Source: Armatimonadota bacterium (GTDB lineage: Bacteria; Armatimonadota; Fimbriimonadia; Fimbriimonadales; Fimbriimonadaceae). Taken from it: a stretch of DNA of 57,166 nt. Shown here in pieces: positions 1-9,582 of the stretch. Below the pieces are notes generated by a model. The model saw only the letters and a list, made by a program, of their open reading frames with translations, made no database searches and was not told the DNA's origin. The position numbers were made by a program, and so were the translations under genes. Positions within the stretch are counted from its first letter, which is position 1. Each line of letters begins with the position of its first letter. The stretch covers positions 1 to 57,166 of the forward strand of contig JAGQUX010000019.1 in NCBI GenBank assembly GCA_020438215.1, read 5' to 3'.

Positions 1-212
1 CCTGTTTGGACTTGATATTTGAGTTCCCTGGGATAAGAACTCTGCTTTTGCGTGTTGAGGAGGATTCGCGTCCATCTATTCAAACGCATGATCTGCGGCA
101 GGGCTTCCCTCGATAGGACCTTTTCCAAACTTGCGCACTTGAGCGCAATCTGGAAATTTTTGTATAGTTTTTACTTTTCGCACCAAAAGTATTGAATAAG
201 ACGGAGACATTT

Positions 213-1151
213 ATGATAGCTCATAAATACAGAGAAATTGCTTTCGAGGTAAAACATAGTCTCAATGCCGTGGAAAGCACTATCAAATCTACCTGGTCGC
301 ATAATCCTAATGTCAAAGGGATGCTATGGCCACTTATACTACTTGCCGCCGTTTCTATATTTGATAGATATATTTATGGACAACAAGTGATTGCCGGAAT
401 GGCACCAGAGACAGTCACTCGAGGTTATCTCTATCTCATGCCTGTTTGGCTAACAGCAAAGCTCAATCGCGGGCTATTTGGCTTAGTCACTGTACTGGCA
501 AGTTCTGCCCTGCTTCTAGACTCACCTTCATCACTCGCAGACAAATCCATCCTGAGTTCGTGGCTTGTGAATATTTTTGTTTTTGTTGGGATATACCTCC
601 TGTTTTGTCACTCGGATATTGTTTTGACAACTGCCCGAGCAAATGCCAACCAAGATGAACTCACTGGGCTCCCAAACCGGCGCGCTATTCAAGAAAGTGC
701 GAAGTCAATTATTCGTCAAGCAAGAAAAGACATATCTCCGGTAAAGGTATTGCTAGTGGATTGTGATGATTTCAAATCAATCAACGATGAATTTGGGCAT
801 AAAGCGGGTGACCAAGCGCTCATCATACTCGCGCACTGTATGAAGCGTTGTTTCGGTGATATCGGCACGATCTCAAGAATAGGGGGCGATGAGTTTCTTG
901 GAATCTGCACCGGTGTAGATGACCGAGCATTCGATGATTTGAAAACACGCTTCGAAAGAATGCTTCTCACAGCATCTGCAAGCCTCCCTTACATGATCAA
1001 AGTCTCAGTAGGTGTCGCTAACCTCCACGAAGATGGACACAACCTAAAGGAGCTTATTGAGTGCGCGGATACCCGAATGTACGCAGAAAAGGCGCATCGT
1101 GCCAAATTCCGCCGGCTTATGCACATCAACAGCATTAGGAACATTCGCTAA
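213..1151 (+). CDS. Membrane-anchored diguanylate cyclase (GGDEF)
   Basis: Predicted to make cyclic di-GMP from two GTP at the inner membrane. The N-terminal part (about residues 40-145) holds four hydrophobic segments. A GGDEF domain follows, with an intact active-site motif (SRIGGDEFLG) and the upstream metal/GTP-site pattern DCDDFKSIND. No RxxD product-inhibition site lies at the usual place before the motif, so feedback inhibition may be absent. The ATG at 213 has a GGAG six bases upstream; an in-frame TTG at 192 has none. The gene is followed by a close paralogue in the same orientation with the same four-helix-plus-GGDEF layout, so the pair probably arose by tandem duplication. The membrane sensor type is not recognised. 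Confidence 0.9.
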   Translation: MIAHKYREIAFEVKHSLNAVESTIKSTWSHNPNVKGMLWPLILLAAVSIFDRYIYGQQVIAGMAPETVTRGYLYLMPVWLTAKLNRGLFGLVTVLASSALLLDSPSSLADKSILSSWLVNIFVFVGIYLLFCHSDIVLTTARANANQDELTGLPNRRAIQESAKSIIRQARKDISPVKVLLVDCDDFKSINDEFGHKAGDQALIILAHCMKRCFGDIGTISRIGGDEFLGICTGVDDRAFDDLKTRFERMLLTASASLPYMIKVSVGVANLHEDGHNLKELIECADTRMYAEKAHRAKFRRLMHINSIRNIR

Positions 1152-1179
1152 GACAAGCAGAGGTTTACAAAAAATGCCC

Positions 1180-1208
1180 AAAACCTAACAAAAGGGGTGA
1201 GGTTTTTT
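1180..1208 (+). terminator. Weak hairpin between the two cyclase genes
   Basis: Seven-base arms (AAAACCT / AGGTTTT) enclose a 13-base loop and run into T residues. It could be a weak terminator for the first cyclase gene. The arms are A/T-rich, so this is a tentative call. Confidence 0.3.
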
Positions 1209-1246
1209 GCCAAGCCTCCGAGGATTTTCGTGAGAGGTTTTTGGTT

Positions 1247-2140
1247 ATGGCGAGGTTACTTTCAGCTTGGAAATCGATCTCAAAACCATTGTCTGAATGG
1301 AGAAAGGGCGTACTCCCGGGCATTTTATGGTCTTTGGGTTCACTTCTTCTTATCACATCGTTTGATCACGTGATCATGCGATTCGCCCCGGAGAGTATGA
1401 CTCTGGGCTATCTCTACTTGATCCCGGTCTGGATTGCGGCAAGAACCAACAGTGGGTGGTTAGGATTCTTGTTCTCCGTATTCAGCGCGACAATGCTCCG
1501 GCTATCGCCGGACACTTTCCCGCATGTTGGCAGTTTCTCGAACTGGCTCGTGGACATATCTGCATTTCTGATTGTGTATGCGATTTTTGAACGGATTGAG
1601 TCTTCACTCAGTTCAGCAAAGAGTCAAGCACATCACGACGCGCTGACAGGCTTGGCGAATCGGAGGGCATTCCATACGCAAGCCAGATTAGCTATTCAGC
1701 GTGCTTGGCGTAAGCAAGAAGATCTGGCCCTTGTACTGATCGACTGCGATAAGTTCAAGGAGATCAACGATCAATATGGACACGACCAGGGCGATAAGGC
1801 TCTAATCGCAATTGGCCGCGCTCTCACAGCGTCCTTCCAAGGACGTGGCGAAGTTGCGAGACTAGGCGGCGACGAGTTCGTGATCCTAATCCCCAATGCC
1901 GATCGGCAGCGAACCAGGCAGTTGGTTGGGCAATTTGAGCGGTCTCTCGCCTTTCTGACAAAGGAGTATCCGTACAAGATCGGCACGTCGATCGGTATAG
2001 CTATCCTGCGGGAAGATGGCACATCTCTCAACGAGATGATGGAACGAGCCGACACCCGAATGTTCCGTTCAAAGAACATCAAACACCAGATTGCAACCGG
2101 AGTCGTGGAGTTCTCGGAGTCAAAGCAAGAAGTCAGCTAA
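1247..2140 (+). CDS. Membrane-anchored diguanylate cyclase (GGDEF), tandem paralogue
   Basis: Second copy of the four-helix membrane module plus GGDEF architecture. The signature ARLGGDEFVILIPNAD is intact, and IDCDKFKEINDQYGHDQGD matches the conserved N-terminal part of the domain, so an active cyclase is expected. As in the first copy, no RxxD inhibitory site precedes the motif. The membrane parts share the pattern of an arginine-glycine-tyrosine-leucine turn (GYLYL.PVW). The ATG at 1247 has GAGAGG nine bases upstream; an in-frame TTG at 1241 lies too close to that site. It converges on a third cyclase gene encoded on the other strand. Confidence 0.9.
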   Translation: MARLLSAWKSISKPLSEWRKGVLPGILWSLGSLLLITSFDHVIMRFAPESMTLGYLYLIPVWIAARTNSGWLGFLFSVFSATMLRLSPDTFPHVGSFSNWLVDISAFLIVYAIFERIESSLSSAKSQAHHDALTGLANRRAFHTQARLAIQRAWRKQEDLALVLIDCDKFKEINDQYGHDQGDKALIAIGRALTASFQGRGEVARLGGDEFVILIPNADRQRTRQLVGQFERSLAFLTKEYPYKIGTSIGIAILREDGTSLNEMMERADTRMFRSKNIKHQIATGVVEFSESKQEVS

Positions 2141-2256
2141 TCTGTGGTATTTCAGTAATGCTAACTTATTGAAATCAGCATAAAGTAAAAGAAAAGCTCG
2201 CTAGACTGTATATATCAATGATACGTATAATCTATGGAGCTTTTTCTTACTTCTTT

Positions 2257-3639
2257 CTAAGCAGATTCGTTCAAAATGCCATGCCCAAAATGGGTGACAC
2301 GATTCTTGCCGTTGCGCTTAGAGAAATATAGCGCACGATCGGCCTCATCAATCAACGCCTGTTCGGATTTTGCCATCGAATAGACAGTTGAGACGCCTAT
2401 CGAAGCCGTAACAGGCCGAGAAGTCGTCTTGGTCATCTGAATTCTCCGACGAAGCTCTTCTGCAACTGCCGTGGCAGCGGTTTCACTCGCGCCAGGGAGG
2501 ATCATCATGAACTCTTCCCCACCATATCGACCAACACCAGATCCGGGCGGGCACGATTGGCGAAGCACATTTCCTAATGCGCGCAGAGCTTCATCACCGG
2601 CAAGGTGGCCATATTCATCGTTGAGTTGCTTAAAGTTATCAACGTCGATGAGGATTACCGAACATGGCGCACCGACGCCCGAGTTCTGCTTCATCTGCCC
2701 GCCCAGGAACTCCATAAGAGTTCTGTGGTTCATCACCCCGGTCAGGCCGTCCATTGTTGCCAGAGCCTGGAGCTTGGCATTCATCTCCGCTAGCTTCGAT
2801 TGGTGTGCTGCCATCGCCTGGTTCTTTTCCGCGATCATGTCCATCTGGTCGCGAATGCGCTCGCCTTGAAGAAGCAATTCTGCCTTTGAGACGCGTAGGA
2901 CAGCCATGCTCTCTACAAGTTCCGAGAGAGCAAGTCCACCGCCCACGAGCAAGATAATCATGATCCCCATCATTGCGTAAATGGCAGATTGCGCCGAAGC
3001 CGCATGTTTCAAGAATTGTTCTGCGGGGAGGCGGAGTACAAGAACGGAGTTCACCTTTCCATTGATATGAACCGGACGGATGATGTCAATCCATGCCGGA
3101 CGCCCAGATTCGGATTTCTCAACATAGAACTGTTGTTTGCCACTGAATGCTCTGTTCAATTGCTCGTTCAAAGCGCGGTAAGGACTCCCCGGTGCCAGTT
3201 TCCTGGTCAAATCGCCGTCTCGTTTTGCCCCCGTCAAAACCAATGAACTGCCATCAGGTTGTGCACGGACAATAGCAACTTCACCAACGATCGGATTAGT
3301 AGCCACCCAACGGTTTGTCAGCGAGTCCAATTCGGTTGGCTTAACGCTGTTCTGGGCTTGTTCAATTGAGTAATCGCCAACCTGATGAGCTTGTAGCGAC
3401 GAAGCGAGCATTGCTCCAAGTCCAGAAGTCGAAACCTCTACGCGGTCAATCTCGTTCTGTTCGGCGGATTGCCCGAGGAAATATCCGCTAGTCAAAACCA
3501 GAGCGACCAATCCAGCAATGACGGAGAACCCTTTCCACGAGCCTTTGGATCGTTGGATGCGAAACGCCATCGCTCCTACTGCCAAAACCGAGAGCAGAAG
3601 GATAATGATAAATCCGATGTGATCGCGTAATAAGTTCAT
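2257..3639 (-). CDS. Diguanylate cyclase with extracytoplasmic sensor region (GGEEF)
   Basis: About 460 residues. Two hydrophobic segments lie within the first 55 residues. An extracytoplasmic stretch of roughly 150 residues follows, with a sequence compatible with a CHASE/dCache-like sensor that I cannot assign. Next come a transmembrane helix (about 215-240), a coiled-coil linker (about 250-295) and the GGDEF domain. The active-site motif is GRYGGEEFMMIL, the functional GGEEF variant. No RxxD site is visible. The start is the ATG at 3639, preceded by an in-frame TTG. The protein differs in architecture from the two upstream cyclases, so it probably answers a different signal. Three cyclases in 3.6 kb suggest local use of c-di-GMP, but no effector or PDE is present here. 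Confidence 0.9.
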   Translation of the reverse strand: MNLLRDHIGFIIILLLSVLAVGAMAFRIQRSKGSWKGFSVIAGLVALVLTSGYFLGQSAEQNEIDRVEVSTSGLGAMLASSLQAHQVGDYSIEQAQNSVKPTELDSLTNRWVATNPIVGEVAIVRAQPDGSSLVLTGAKRDGDLTRKLAPGSPYRALNEQLNRAFSGKQQFYVEKSESGRPAWIDIIRPVHINGKVNSVLVLRLPAEQFLKHAASAQSAIYAMMGIMIILLVGGGLALSELVESMAVLRVSKAELLLQGERIRDQMDMIAEKNQAMAAHQSKLAEMNAKLQALATMDGLTGVMNHRTLMEFLGGQMKQNSGVGAPCSVILIDVDNFKQLNDEYGHLAGDEALRALGNVLRQSCPPGSGVGRYGGEEFMMILPGASETAATAVAEELRRRIQMTKTTSRPVTASIGVSTVYSMAKSEQALIDEADRALYFSKRNGKNRVTHFGHGILNESA

Positions 3640-3718
3640 CAAATTAAGAGCGAAAGCTCTCCAACAACCGGTATTAAGTGTTGGCTTCTGTGAATACGAT
3701 ATTCAGAGCAAAATTAAC

Positions 3719-3752
3719 AAAAAAATCCCCAACAGGAGGATTCCTGTCGGGG
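3719..3752 (-). terminator. Rho-independent terminator after rplI
   Basis: Stem CCCCAACAGGA / TCCTGTCGGGG with a four-base loop. On the minus strand it is followed by an uninterrupted run of seven T residues. It lies 27 bases past the rplI stop. The other face also ends in a T run, so it could terminate both strands. Confidence 0.85.
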
Positions 3753-3778
3753 GTTTTTGAAAGTCGCTTTGAAAAGTG

Positions 3779-4366
3779 TTATTCAGCGGATTCTTCGCTG
3801 GATTCTGCTGCTTCTTCAGCCGGTGCTTCTTCAACAACCGGAGCCGCTTCTGCAACAGGAGCTTCCTCGGTTTCTTCGCCGCGCGCTTGAGCCGCTGCTT
3901 TGCGCTCAGCTTCGATCTGCTCAGGATCAAACACGTTGACCTTCACTTCGATGTGCACTTCGCGGTGAGCGTACAGCTCAACATCGTGGATGCCAGCTCG
4001 CTTGATCGGAGCTACGAGGAGAACATCTTTCTTCTCGAAGTCAATCCCGAGTTGGTTTTTCAGCTCGTCAACGATGTTTTGGGAAGTGATTGCACCGAAC
4101 AGTCGACCAGCGTCGCCAGCTTTGGTTTCGATCTTCAGTTCCTTGCCATTGACCTTTTCTGCCAGAGCTTCAGCAGCAACTTTGGTTTCTGCTAATTGCG
4201 CCGCCATCTTTGCATTGCGGTTTTCCAGCAGATTCAATTGAGCCTTGTCCGCATAAACGGCCATGCCTTGCGGGAACAAGTAGTTGCGGGCGTACCCAGC
4301 TTTTACATTGACTACGGAGCCGTCTTTGCCCAGCTTCGCGACAGGTTTGGTCAAAATGACTTTCAT
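3779..4366 (-). CDS. rplI: 50S ribosomal protein L9
   Basis: L9 binds 23S rRNA through its N-terminal domain and helps maintain reading frame. The N-terminus MKVILTKPVAKLGKDG and the segment GYARNYLFPQGMA are the classic L9 signature. The long connecting helix and the C-terminal domain follow to about residue 148, the usual family length. A further 45 or so residues form an acidic, alanine-rich tail (repeated Glu-Ala-Pro-Val), unlike the standard protein. The gene lies 24 bases downstream of the MlaD-like gene on the same strand and is probably co-transcribed. The usual rpsF-ssb-rpsR partners are not in the window. Confidence 0.97.
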   Translation of the reverse strand: MKVILTKPVAKLGKDGSVVNVKAGYARNYLFPQGMAVYADKAQLNLLENRNAKMAAQLAETKVAAEALAEKVNGKELKIETKAGDAGRLFGAITSQNIVDELKNQLGIDFEKKDVLLVAPIKRAGIHDVELYAHREVHIEVKVNVFDPEQIEAERKAAAQARGEETEEAPVAEAAPVVEEAPAEEAAESSEESAE

Positions 4367-4390
4367 GATTAGACACCTAAATCCGGATTA

Positions 4391-5818
4391 TTATCGTCGG
4401 ATGCCGATCCCAAGAACAGGTGTAGTCCGCCCAAAAGCGTCCTGTAACCCGCCCCATCCGTGGAACCCTTCCGAGAATTGATACCGGAAGCGGATATCCC
4501 AACGGGGGTCGTTCAATCCGAACAATTCACTCCGCAGAGAAAGTCCGGGAGCGACTCGGTAAGATACCCCAACCCCGACTTTACTGGCATAGACCCCGTA
4601 CCTAAGGTCCAGGGCCGGATTCACCGGCCGCTCGAGCATCAAGTTGAGCTTATTAGATTCAAAGGCATCGTAGAGGCCAAATGTGACCTTTTCTCCGCCG
4701 CCAATTGGGAACTTGAGTCCAATGTCGGTGCGAATGTTTCCATCGCGAGTATCTCCGATCAAATCACCTTCAAAATCTAGTTCGGGGAAGAGGTTCACTC
4801 CCCCAGCAGGATTCAAGACTTCCCCCGCACGGCCCTTGATTTCCTCAATCGCCTTACTGATTTCATCTGCGACCTTGTTCGCTTTCTCTAGCAAAGTCTT
4901 GGTTTCATCCGTAATCGCAATACCGTTTTTCGACATGACCTCGGCATCAGCGGCAATGCGGGTACCTGAATCGGACATGGATTCAAAGTTCTTGAGCGTG
5001 TTCTTAAGGCTCGCTTGAAGCTCAGGATCGGATGTCATGGAATGAAGATCGCGCACCATCTCTTCCCCTTCTTTAGCCGCGCTATTGATGGTTGTCATCA
5101 ACTCTTTGACTTGCGCCTGCATGTCGCCATCCTCCGCGAACTTGCGCACTTCCAGCGAAACCGCTTGAAGGTTCTCAAGGCTCACAGCGACAGAATCCAT
5201 GAGCTTGGCGATCTTCCCTGCGTTCTGCCCCACCGCAGAATCAAGAGTAGTCGCCAGGTGTCCAAATTTCTGTGCGGTTGCCTCGCTTTCGGCCATCAAG
5301 CCTTTCACGCCGTCTTTTAGCTCTTGATCGTTCAAAAGGCCCTGAACGGCGATCAAAGTGTTGTTGAGCTCGGCAATCGTCTTATCCGCATCGGGGAGAA
5401 GGCCCTGCATCGGGCTTTCCAGAACACCGGCGATTGGATTGCTTTCATTATCCGGGCTGATAAAGCCAGAGCTTTCCGCAGGAGTTTTGAGATGGAGTTG
5501 TCGATCCCCCAGCGAGATAAACGAGCCAGGCAAAACCGCAACTGTGCCTTGGGGAATCTGCACTCCCTGATCAATGTTCAGGGTGATTGTCGCGCCTGAA
5601 TTTTGAGCAAGCGACACCTTTTGTACGTTCCCGACCTGCACACCAGATAGGAAAACTGGTGCGCCCTCACTCAGGCCGCCTGCATCATCAAAAAGCACCC
5701 AGTAAGTGTCCATCGGTTTTTTGAAGACACTTGTTTGCAAAACGGCAAGCACACCAAAGAACAAGGCTGCAAAAAGTACAACCAGTCCGCCAACCTTGCC
5801 TGCCGCGCCCATGTTCAT
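4391..5818 (-). CDS. MlaD-like MCE protein with beta-rich C-terminus
   Basis: MCE proteins are the periplasmic substrate-binding parts of lipid transporters that move phospholipid between inner and outer membrane. One N-terminal transmembrane helix (about 9-29) is followed by the MCE domain (about 37-112; VFLSGVQVGNVQKVSL and LPGSFISLGDRQL fit). A long helical, coiled-coil-like region follows (about 130-345). The final 112 residues alternate polar and hydrophobic positions in short beta-strand-like runs (for example LDLRYGVYASKVGVGVSYRV). This may be a membrane-inserted or outer-membrane-docking barrel. Trans-envelope MlaD proteins with a C-terminal barrel have been described in Veillonella. 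No mlaE or mlaF neighbour is present. The start has GGAGG nine to ten bases upstream. Confidence 0.85.
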   Translation of the reverse strand: MNMGAAGKVGGLVVLFAALFFGVLAVLQTSVFKKPMDTYWVLFDDAGGLSEGAPVFLSGVQVGNVQKVSLAQNSGATITLNIDQGVQIPQGTVAVLPGSFISLGDRQLHLKTPAESSGFISPDNESNPIAGVLESPMQGLLPDADKTIAELNNTLIAVQGLLNDQELKDGVKGLMAESEATAQKFGHLATTLDSAVGQNAGKIAKLMDSVAVSLENLQAVSLEVRKFAEDGDMQAQVKELMTTINSAAKEGEEMVRDLHSMTSDPELQASLKNTLKNFESMSDSGTRIAADAEVMSKNGIAITDETKTLLEKANKVADEISKAIEEIKGRAGEVLNPAGGVNLFPELDFEGDLIGDTRDGNIRTDIGLKFPIGGGEKVTFGLYDAFESNKLNLMLERPVNPALDLRYGVYASKVGVGVSYRVAPGLSLRSELFGLNDPRWDIRFRYQFSEGFHGWGGLQDAFGRTTPVLGIGIRR

Positions 5819-5925
5819 AATTCTATTCCTCCAGACGACCCGAGTGGCGTTTCCGACGCACCGGTAACATCACCAGGGCAAAAAACCGTTGCAGGTTCCC
5901 TGAGTTCCTGCCAACAATACTAGTA

Positions 5926-5945
5926 CGATTGAGCTAGCTTGATCG
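5926..5945. promoter_or_regulatory. Imperfect 20-bp palindrome upstream of clpC
   Basis: CGATTGAGCTAGCTTGATCG reads as its own complement at 16 of 20 positions, and the mismatches are transitions. It lies about 110 bases before clpC and about 110 bases before the divergent MlaD-like gene. A regulator binding site is one reading. No CtsR box or HrcA CIRCE element was recognised. Confidence 0.35.
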
Positions 5946-6052
5946 TGATTCTCATTAGGCCTCTGGGCACAAAATGGGGGTCTCAGTCGTCTGATTGAAC
6001 ACGGGGTGGTATTTCCCCACCTCTGTCTAACAAAGGAGTTACGAAACAGAAC

Positions 6053-8563
6053 ATGTGGCAACGCTTTACTGAGCGAGCAAGAAAAGTCGTCTTCTTCGCA
6101 CAAGAAGAGGCACAAAAATTCGGCGAAGGTTATGTCTCCACCGAACATCTGCTTCTCGGCCTCGTCCGAGAGTCGGACAGCGTCGCCGCGCGCGTTCTTG
6201 ATAAATTGGGTGTGAGTCTGACCAAAATTCGGTCAGAAGTCGAAGATCAAATTCCAAAGAATGAAGCTCGACAAACCCAAGATATGACCCTGACTCCGCG
6301 GGCTAAGCGCGTCATCGACCTTGCTTATGACGAAGCCCGAAACTTAAACAATAACTACATCGGTACTGAGCACCTATTGCTTGGTTTGATCCGAGAAGGG
6401 GACGGTTTAGCCGGACGCACCCTGAGCAAACTGGGCGTCCAATTGGAGCGAGCACGACAAGAAGTCATGGCTCTGCAAGACAACGAGTCTCAATCCCGAG
6501 CACCGGGAAGCAGTAGCGGAAGCAAATCTTCTTCGTCAAGCAATTCTTCGAATGCTAAAACCCAAACCCTAGACGAATTTGGTCGCGACCTCACCGAACT
6601 CGCCCGCGAAGGCAAGCTCGATCCGGTTGTTGGCCGACAGCAAGAAATCGAACGGGTCATGCAGATCTTGACTCGTCGAACAAAGAACAATCCGTGCCTC
6701 GTTGGTGAACCAGGCGTTGGGAAGACCGCCATTGCCGAGGGCTTGGCACTTCGCATCGTGAGTGGTGATATCCCCGACCTGCTCAAAGACAAACGACTGG
6801 TCGCACTCGATATCGCTGGGCTCGTAGCTGGCACTAAATATCGCGGTGAGTTCGAAGAGCGCATGAAGAAAGTCATGGAGGAAGTGAGAAAAGCCGAGGG
6901 CGAAGTCATTCTCTTCATCGACGAACTTCATACTCTCGTTGGGGCTGGAGCGGCCGAAGGGGCAATTGATGCCTCGAACATCATGAAGCCGGCTCTGGCT
7001 CGCGGCGAACTGCAATGCATCGGCGCAACTACGCAAGACGAATTCCGAAAGTACATCGAGAAAGATGCGGCACTCGAACGACGCTTCCAAGCGGTCAAAG
7101 TTCGCGAGCCAAACGATGAGGAAGCCATTGAAATCCTCAAAGGTCTTCGTGAGCGATACGAAGCGCACCACGATGTTGAAATTACCAATGAAGCGATTGC
7201 ATCGGCAGTACATCTGTCGCAGCGCTACATTACCGACCGCACTTTGCCCGATAAAGCCATCGACTTGATCGATGAAGCAGCAAGCCGTGTTCGGTTGCAA
7301 CGCAGCCTTCCACCATCCGATGTGCGGCAAGATAAGCAAAAGCTTTCTCACCTCCGTGCAGAACTGGATCACGTGCGACGTCACGGCGAGCCAGAAGAAC
7401 TGGAAGCGAAGGAAAAAGAGTTCGAGGAACTTTCACTTTCCATCGAAGAGCGCGAAGAAGTTTGGCGCGACGAAGAAAAGCCAGATGCGGTTGTTGGTGA
7501 AGATGAAATCGCCTCCATCGTCCAAAGCTGGACGGGTATCCCGGTCAAGCGATTGGTGGAAGCAGAAACAGAAAAACTGCTTCGCATGGAAGACGATCTC
7601 TCCGAGCGCGTGATTGGTCAAAAAGAAGCTGTCCAAGCGGTCAGCCGGGCCATCCGACGTTCGCGAAGCGGTCTCAAAGATCCCAAGCGACCGATTGCCA
7701 GCTTTGTCTTCCTTGGCCCCACCGGGGTAGGGAAAACCGAACTCGCCAAAACGCTTTCTGAGTATCTCTATGACAACGAAAATTCGATGGTTCGCATCGA
7801 TATGTCGGAGTACATGGAACGGTTTAGCATCAGCCGATTGGTCGGTGCCCCTCCGGGATATGTAGGATACGATGAAGGCGGTCAGCTCACCGAGCAAGTT
7901 CGCCGCAATCCGTATTGCGTTGTCCTTCTCGATGAAATTGAAAAGGCGCACCCCGAAGTCTTCAACCTGCTTCTGCAAGTGATGGAAGATGGTCAGCTCA
8001 CCGATAGCCAAGGGCGAGTGGTGGACTTCCGAAACACCATTATCATCATGACCAGTAACGTGGGCGTTCGCCCGATTGAACTTGAGAAAGGCCTCGGATT
8101 CCGCGATACCAAGATGGATGTCGATGATCCGAAGACTTACGAAGTCATGAAAACGAAGATGCTAGACGAGATGAAGAAGTCGTTCCGACCGGAATTCCTC
8201 AACCGCATCGACGAGATCATTGTCTTCCAACACCTCAAGCGCGAAGAAATCCTTCAGATTGCCGACCTGTACTTGGTACGCGTCAATAAGCAAGCTAAGG
8301 AACTCGGTATCTCGATTGAACTCAGCGAAGCGGTCAAGACCATGCTGGTTGAGAAAGGCTACGACCCGAACCTCGGGGCACGACCTCTCCGCCGTGCTGT
8401 CCAACGGTTTATCGAAGATCCGCTGAGCGAAGAACTGCTCTCCACAACCTTCAAGGAAGGCGATGAGATCGTCGCGGAACTCGATAAGGATGGCAACGTG
8501 ATCTTCAAGAAGAAAGGTTCCAAGCCAGACGACAAAGAAAAAGAAGCTTTGGTCAATAACTAA
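6053..8563 (+). CDS. clpC: ATP-dependent Clp protease ATP-binding subunit ClpC
   Basis: AAA+ unfoldase that feeds substrates to ClpP. Two Clp N repeats (about 1-140) contain the paired motif [12 protein letters not shown] / [13 protein letters not shown] serine-rich linker (about 150-168) follows. The first nucleotide-binding domain has Walker A GEPGVGKT (about 217-224). The middle domain (about 415-475) is the short ClpC type rather than the long ClpB type. The second nucleotide-binding domain has Walker A GPTGVGKT (about 554) and ends in the usual C-terminal domain. The 836 residues are normal for ClpC. An AAAGGAG lies 14 bases before the ATG, a rather long spacing. No ctsR-mcsA-mcsB genes flank it, so it is a standalone clpC closed by a strong terminator. 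Confidence 0.97.
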   Translation: MWQRFTERARKVVFFAQEEAQKFGEGYVSTEHLLLGLVRESDSVAARVLDKLGVSLTKIRSEVEDQIPKNEARQTQDMTLTPRAKRVIDLAYDEARNLNNNYIGTEHLLLGLIREGDGLAGRTLSKLGVQLERARQEVMALQDNESQSRAPGSSSGSKSSSSSNSSNAKTQTLDEFGRDLTELAREGKLDPVVGRQQEIERVMQILTRRTKNNPCLVGEPGVGKTAIAEGLALRIVSGDIPDLLKDKRLVALDIAGLVAGTKYRGEFEERMKKVMEEVRKAEGEVILFIDELHTLVGAGAAEGAIDASNIMKPALARGELQCIGATTQDEFRKYIEKDAALERRFQAVKVREPNDEEAIEILKGLRERYEAHHDVEITNEAIASAVHLSQRYITDRTLPDKAIDLIDEAASRVRLQRSLPPSDVRQDKQKLSHLRAELDHVRRHGEPEELEAKEKEFEELSLSIEEREEVWRDEEKPDAVVGEDEIASIVQSWTGIPVKRLVEAETEKLLRMEDDLSERVIGQKEAVQAVSRAIRRSRSGLKDPKRPIASFVFLGPTGVGKTELAKTLSEYLYDNENSMVRIDMSEYMERFSISRLVGAPPGYVGYDEGGQLTEQVRRNPYCVVLLDEIEKAHPEVFNLLLQVMEDGQLTDSQGRVVDFRNTIIIMTSNVGVRPIELEKGLGFRDTKMDVDDPKTYEVMKTKMLDEMKKSFRPEFLNRIDEIIVFQHLKREEILQIADLYLVRVNKQAKELGISIELSEAVKTMLVEKGYDPNLGARPLRRAVQRFIEDPLSEELLSTTFKEGDEIVAELDKDGNVIFKKKGSKPDDKEKEALVNN

Positions 8564-8573
8564 GCTTCTATCA

Positions 8574-8619
8574 AAAAAAGTAATTGCCCAACACTCAGTG
8601 AGTTGGGCAATTACTTTTT
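8574..8619 (+). terminator. Strong Rho-independent terminator after clpC
   Basis: Arms AAAAAAGTAATTGCCCAAC and GTTGGGCAATTACTTTTT are complementary over their full length around a short loop. The downstream arm ends in five T residues. It begins 11 bases after the clpC stop. Confidence 0.93.
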
Positions 8620-8651
8620 CAGCGCTGCCATCTTTCGGCGATAATGGAGCA

Positions 8652-9104
8652 ATGACTCCCCTGTTCAAAAAGCTCAACTTCAAGGATGAGGAGCGCATCT
8701 GTATCCTCAATGCTCCGGAATCATTTGCTTCAGAAATGGAATCGATGAGCGAAGTCACCGAAGTTCTTTCAGATATCCCAAATCAGAGCGGAGTTCCTTT
8801 TGTGCTTGCTTTCGCCATCACTCAGCAGGAATTAGATCATTACTCTCGTGTAGTTACAAAGTGCGCCGGAAGTGACGCAAAGATCTGGATCGCTTATCCG
8901 AAGAAATCCTCCAAAAAGTACAAGTGCGAATTTGACCGTGACTCCGGCTGGAATGTCCTTGGGGACATGGGATATGAGCCTGTTCGTATGGTTGCAATTG
9001 ACGCCGATTGGTCAGCTCTCCGATTCCGAAGAACCGAGTACATCAAGACACTCACGCGAGGGTTTGCAATCAGCGAAGAAGGCAAAAAGCGAACTTCTGG
9101 CTAG
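8652..9104 (+). CDS. DUF3052-like protein
   Basis: A 150-residue protein of unknown biochemical function. Its pattern fits DUF3052-type proteins: an N-terminal region ending in ILNAPESF, a central segment with KIWIAYPKKSSK, and a C-terminal block MVAIDADWSALRFRR. That last block resembles the family's conserved ending around W-S-x-L-x-F. The ATG at 8652 has GGAG two bases upstream. An in-frame codon at 8598 would start inside the clpC terminator and is unlikely. Its stop overlaps the stop of the convergent DinB gene by three bases. Family assignment is from remembered pattern only. Confidence 0.65.
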   Translation: MTPLFKKLNFKDEERICILNAPESFASEMESMSEVTEVLSDIPNQSGVPFVLAFAITQQELDHYSRVVTKCAGSDAKIWIAYPKKSSKKYKCEFDRDSGWNVLGDMGYEPVRMVAIDADWSALRFRRTEYIKTLTRGFAISEEGKKRTSG

Positions 9105-9565
9105 CTCCAGTGCCAGCCATCATCCCCGATAAGAGTCTGAATGTAGTTGAGCTGCCCGCTGTGGTAACCCACATGCCAGGCCATAAAATACAACTGCCCT
9201 AGAATGTTAGATTCCCCTTGATCCGTCTGAATTTTCTTCAACAAATCTTCTTCAGAAAAACTCTCCGCCGTCTCCATTGTCTTCGCGCGAGACTTTTCAA
9301 AATTGGCGATTACAACATCCTTAGTTTTCTCGGCTTCAGGCGCTACGAGCCAACCACCCTCGGGCCATTCAAACGGGTCTTCGTCACGGATTGTCATCCC
9401 GATATGATCATTCACCAAATTGACTTCGTAAACAATATCGGCGACGGTTCGTGTCTTCTCACCAAAATTTTTATCGAAGGCTTCTTCTGGCAAAGCCGCC
9501 AGGTCCTGCCCAAAACTCGAGAAAGCCCAATTCAAGCGGGCGAGAACAGACTCTTTGTGCGTCAT
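9101..9565 (-). CDS. DinB family protein
   Basis: A 154-residue four-helix-bundle protein of the DinB/YfiT superfamily, whose members bind a metal with three histidines and often act as thiol-dependent transferases. His in VNDHIG (about residue 53) and the two in WHVGYHSGQL (about 130-134) fit the metal triad. Its ending YHSGQLNYIQTLIGDD is nearly the same as in the DinB protein encoded at 20331-20807, so the two are paralogues. Substrate is unknown. It stands alone and converges on the DUF3052-like gene. Confidence 0.82.
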   Translation of the reverse strand: MTHKESVLARLNWAFSSFGQDLAALPEEAFDKNFGEKTRTVADIVYEVNLVNDHIGMTIRDEDPFEWPEGGWLVAPEAEKTKDVVIANFEKSRAKTMETAESFSEEDLLKKIQTDQGESNILGQLYFMAWHVGYHSGQLNYIQTLIGDDGWHWS

Positions 9566-9582
9566 ACGCCCATGTTACCGAG

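Noticed and set aside
1152-1246. Possible c-di-GMP riboswitch before the second cyclase gene
   Set aside because: The gap is under 100 bases and lacks the conserved riboswitch core I would expect.
6569-7384. A 271-codon minus-strand frame
   Set aside because: Antisense to clpC, whose reading is unmistakable.
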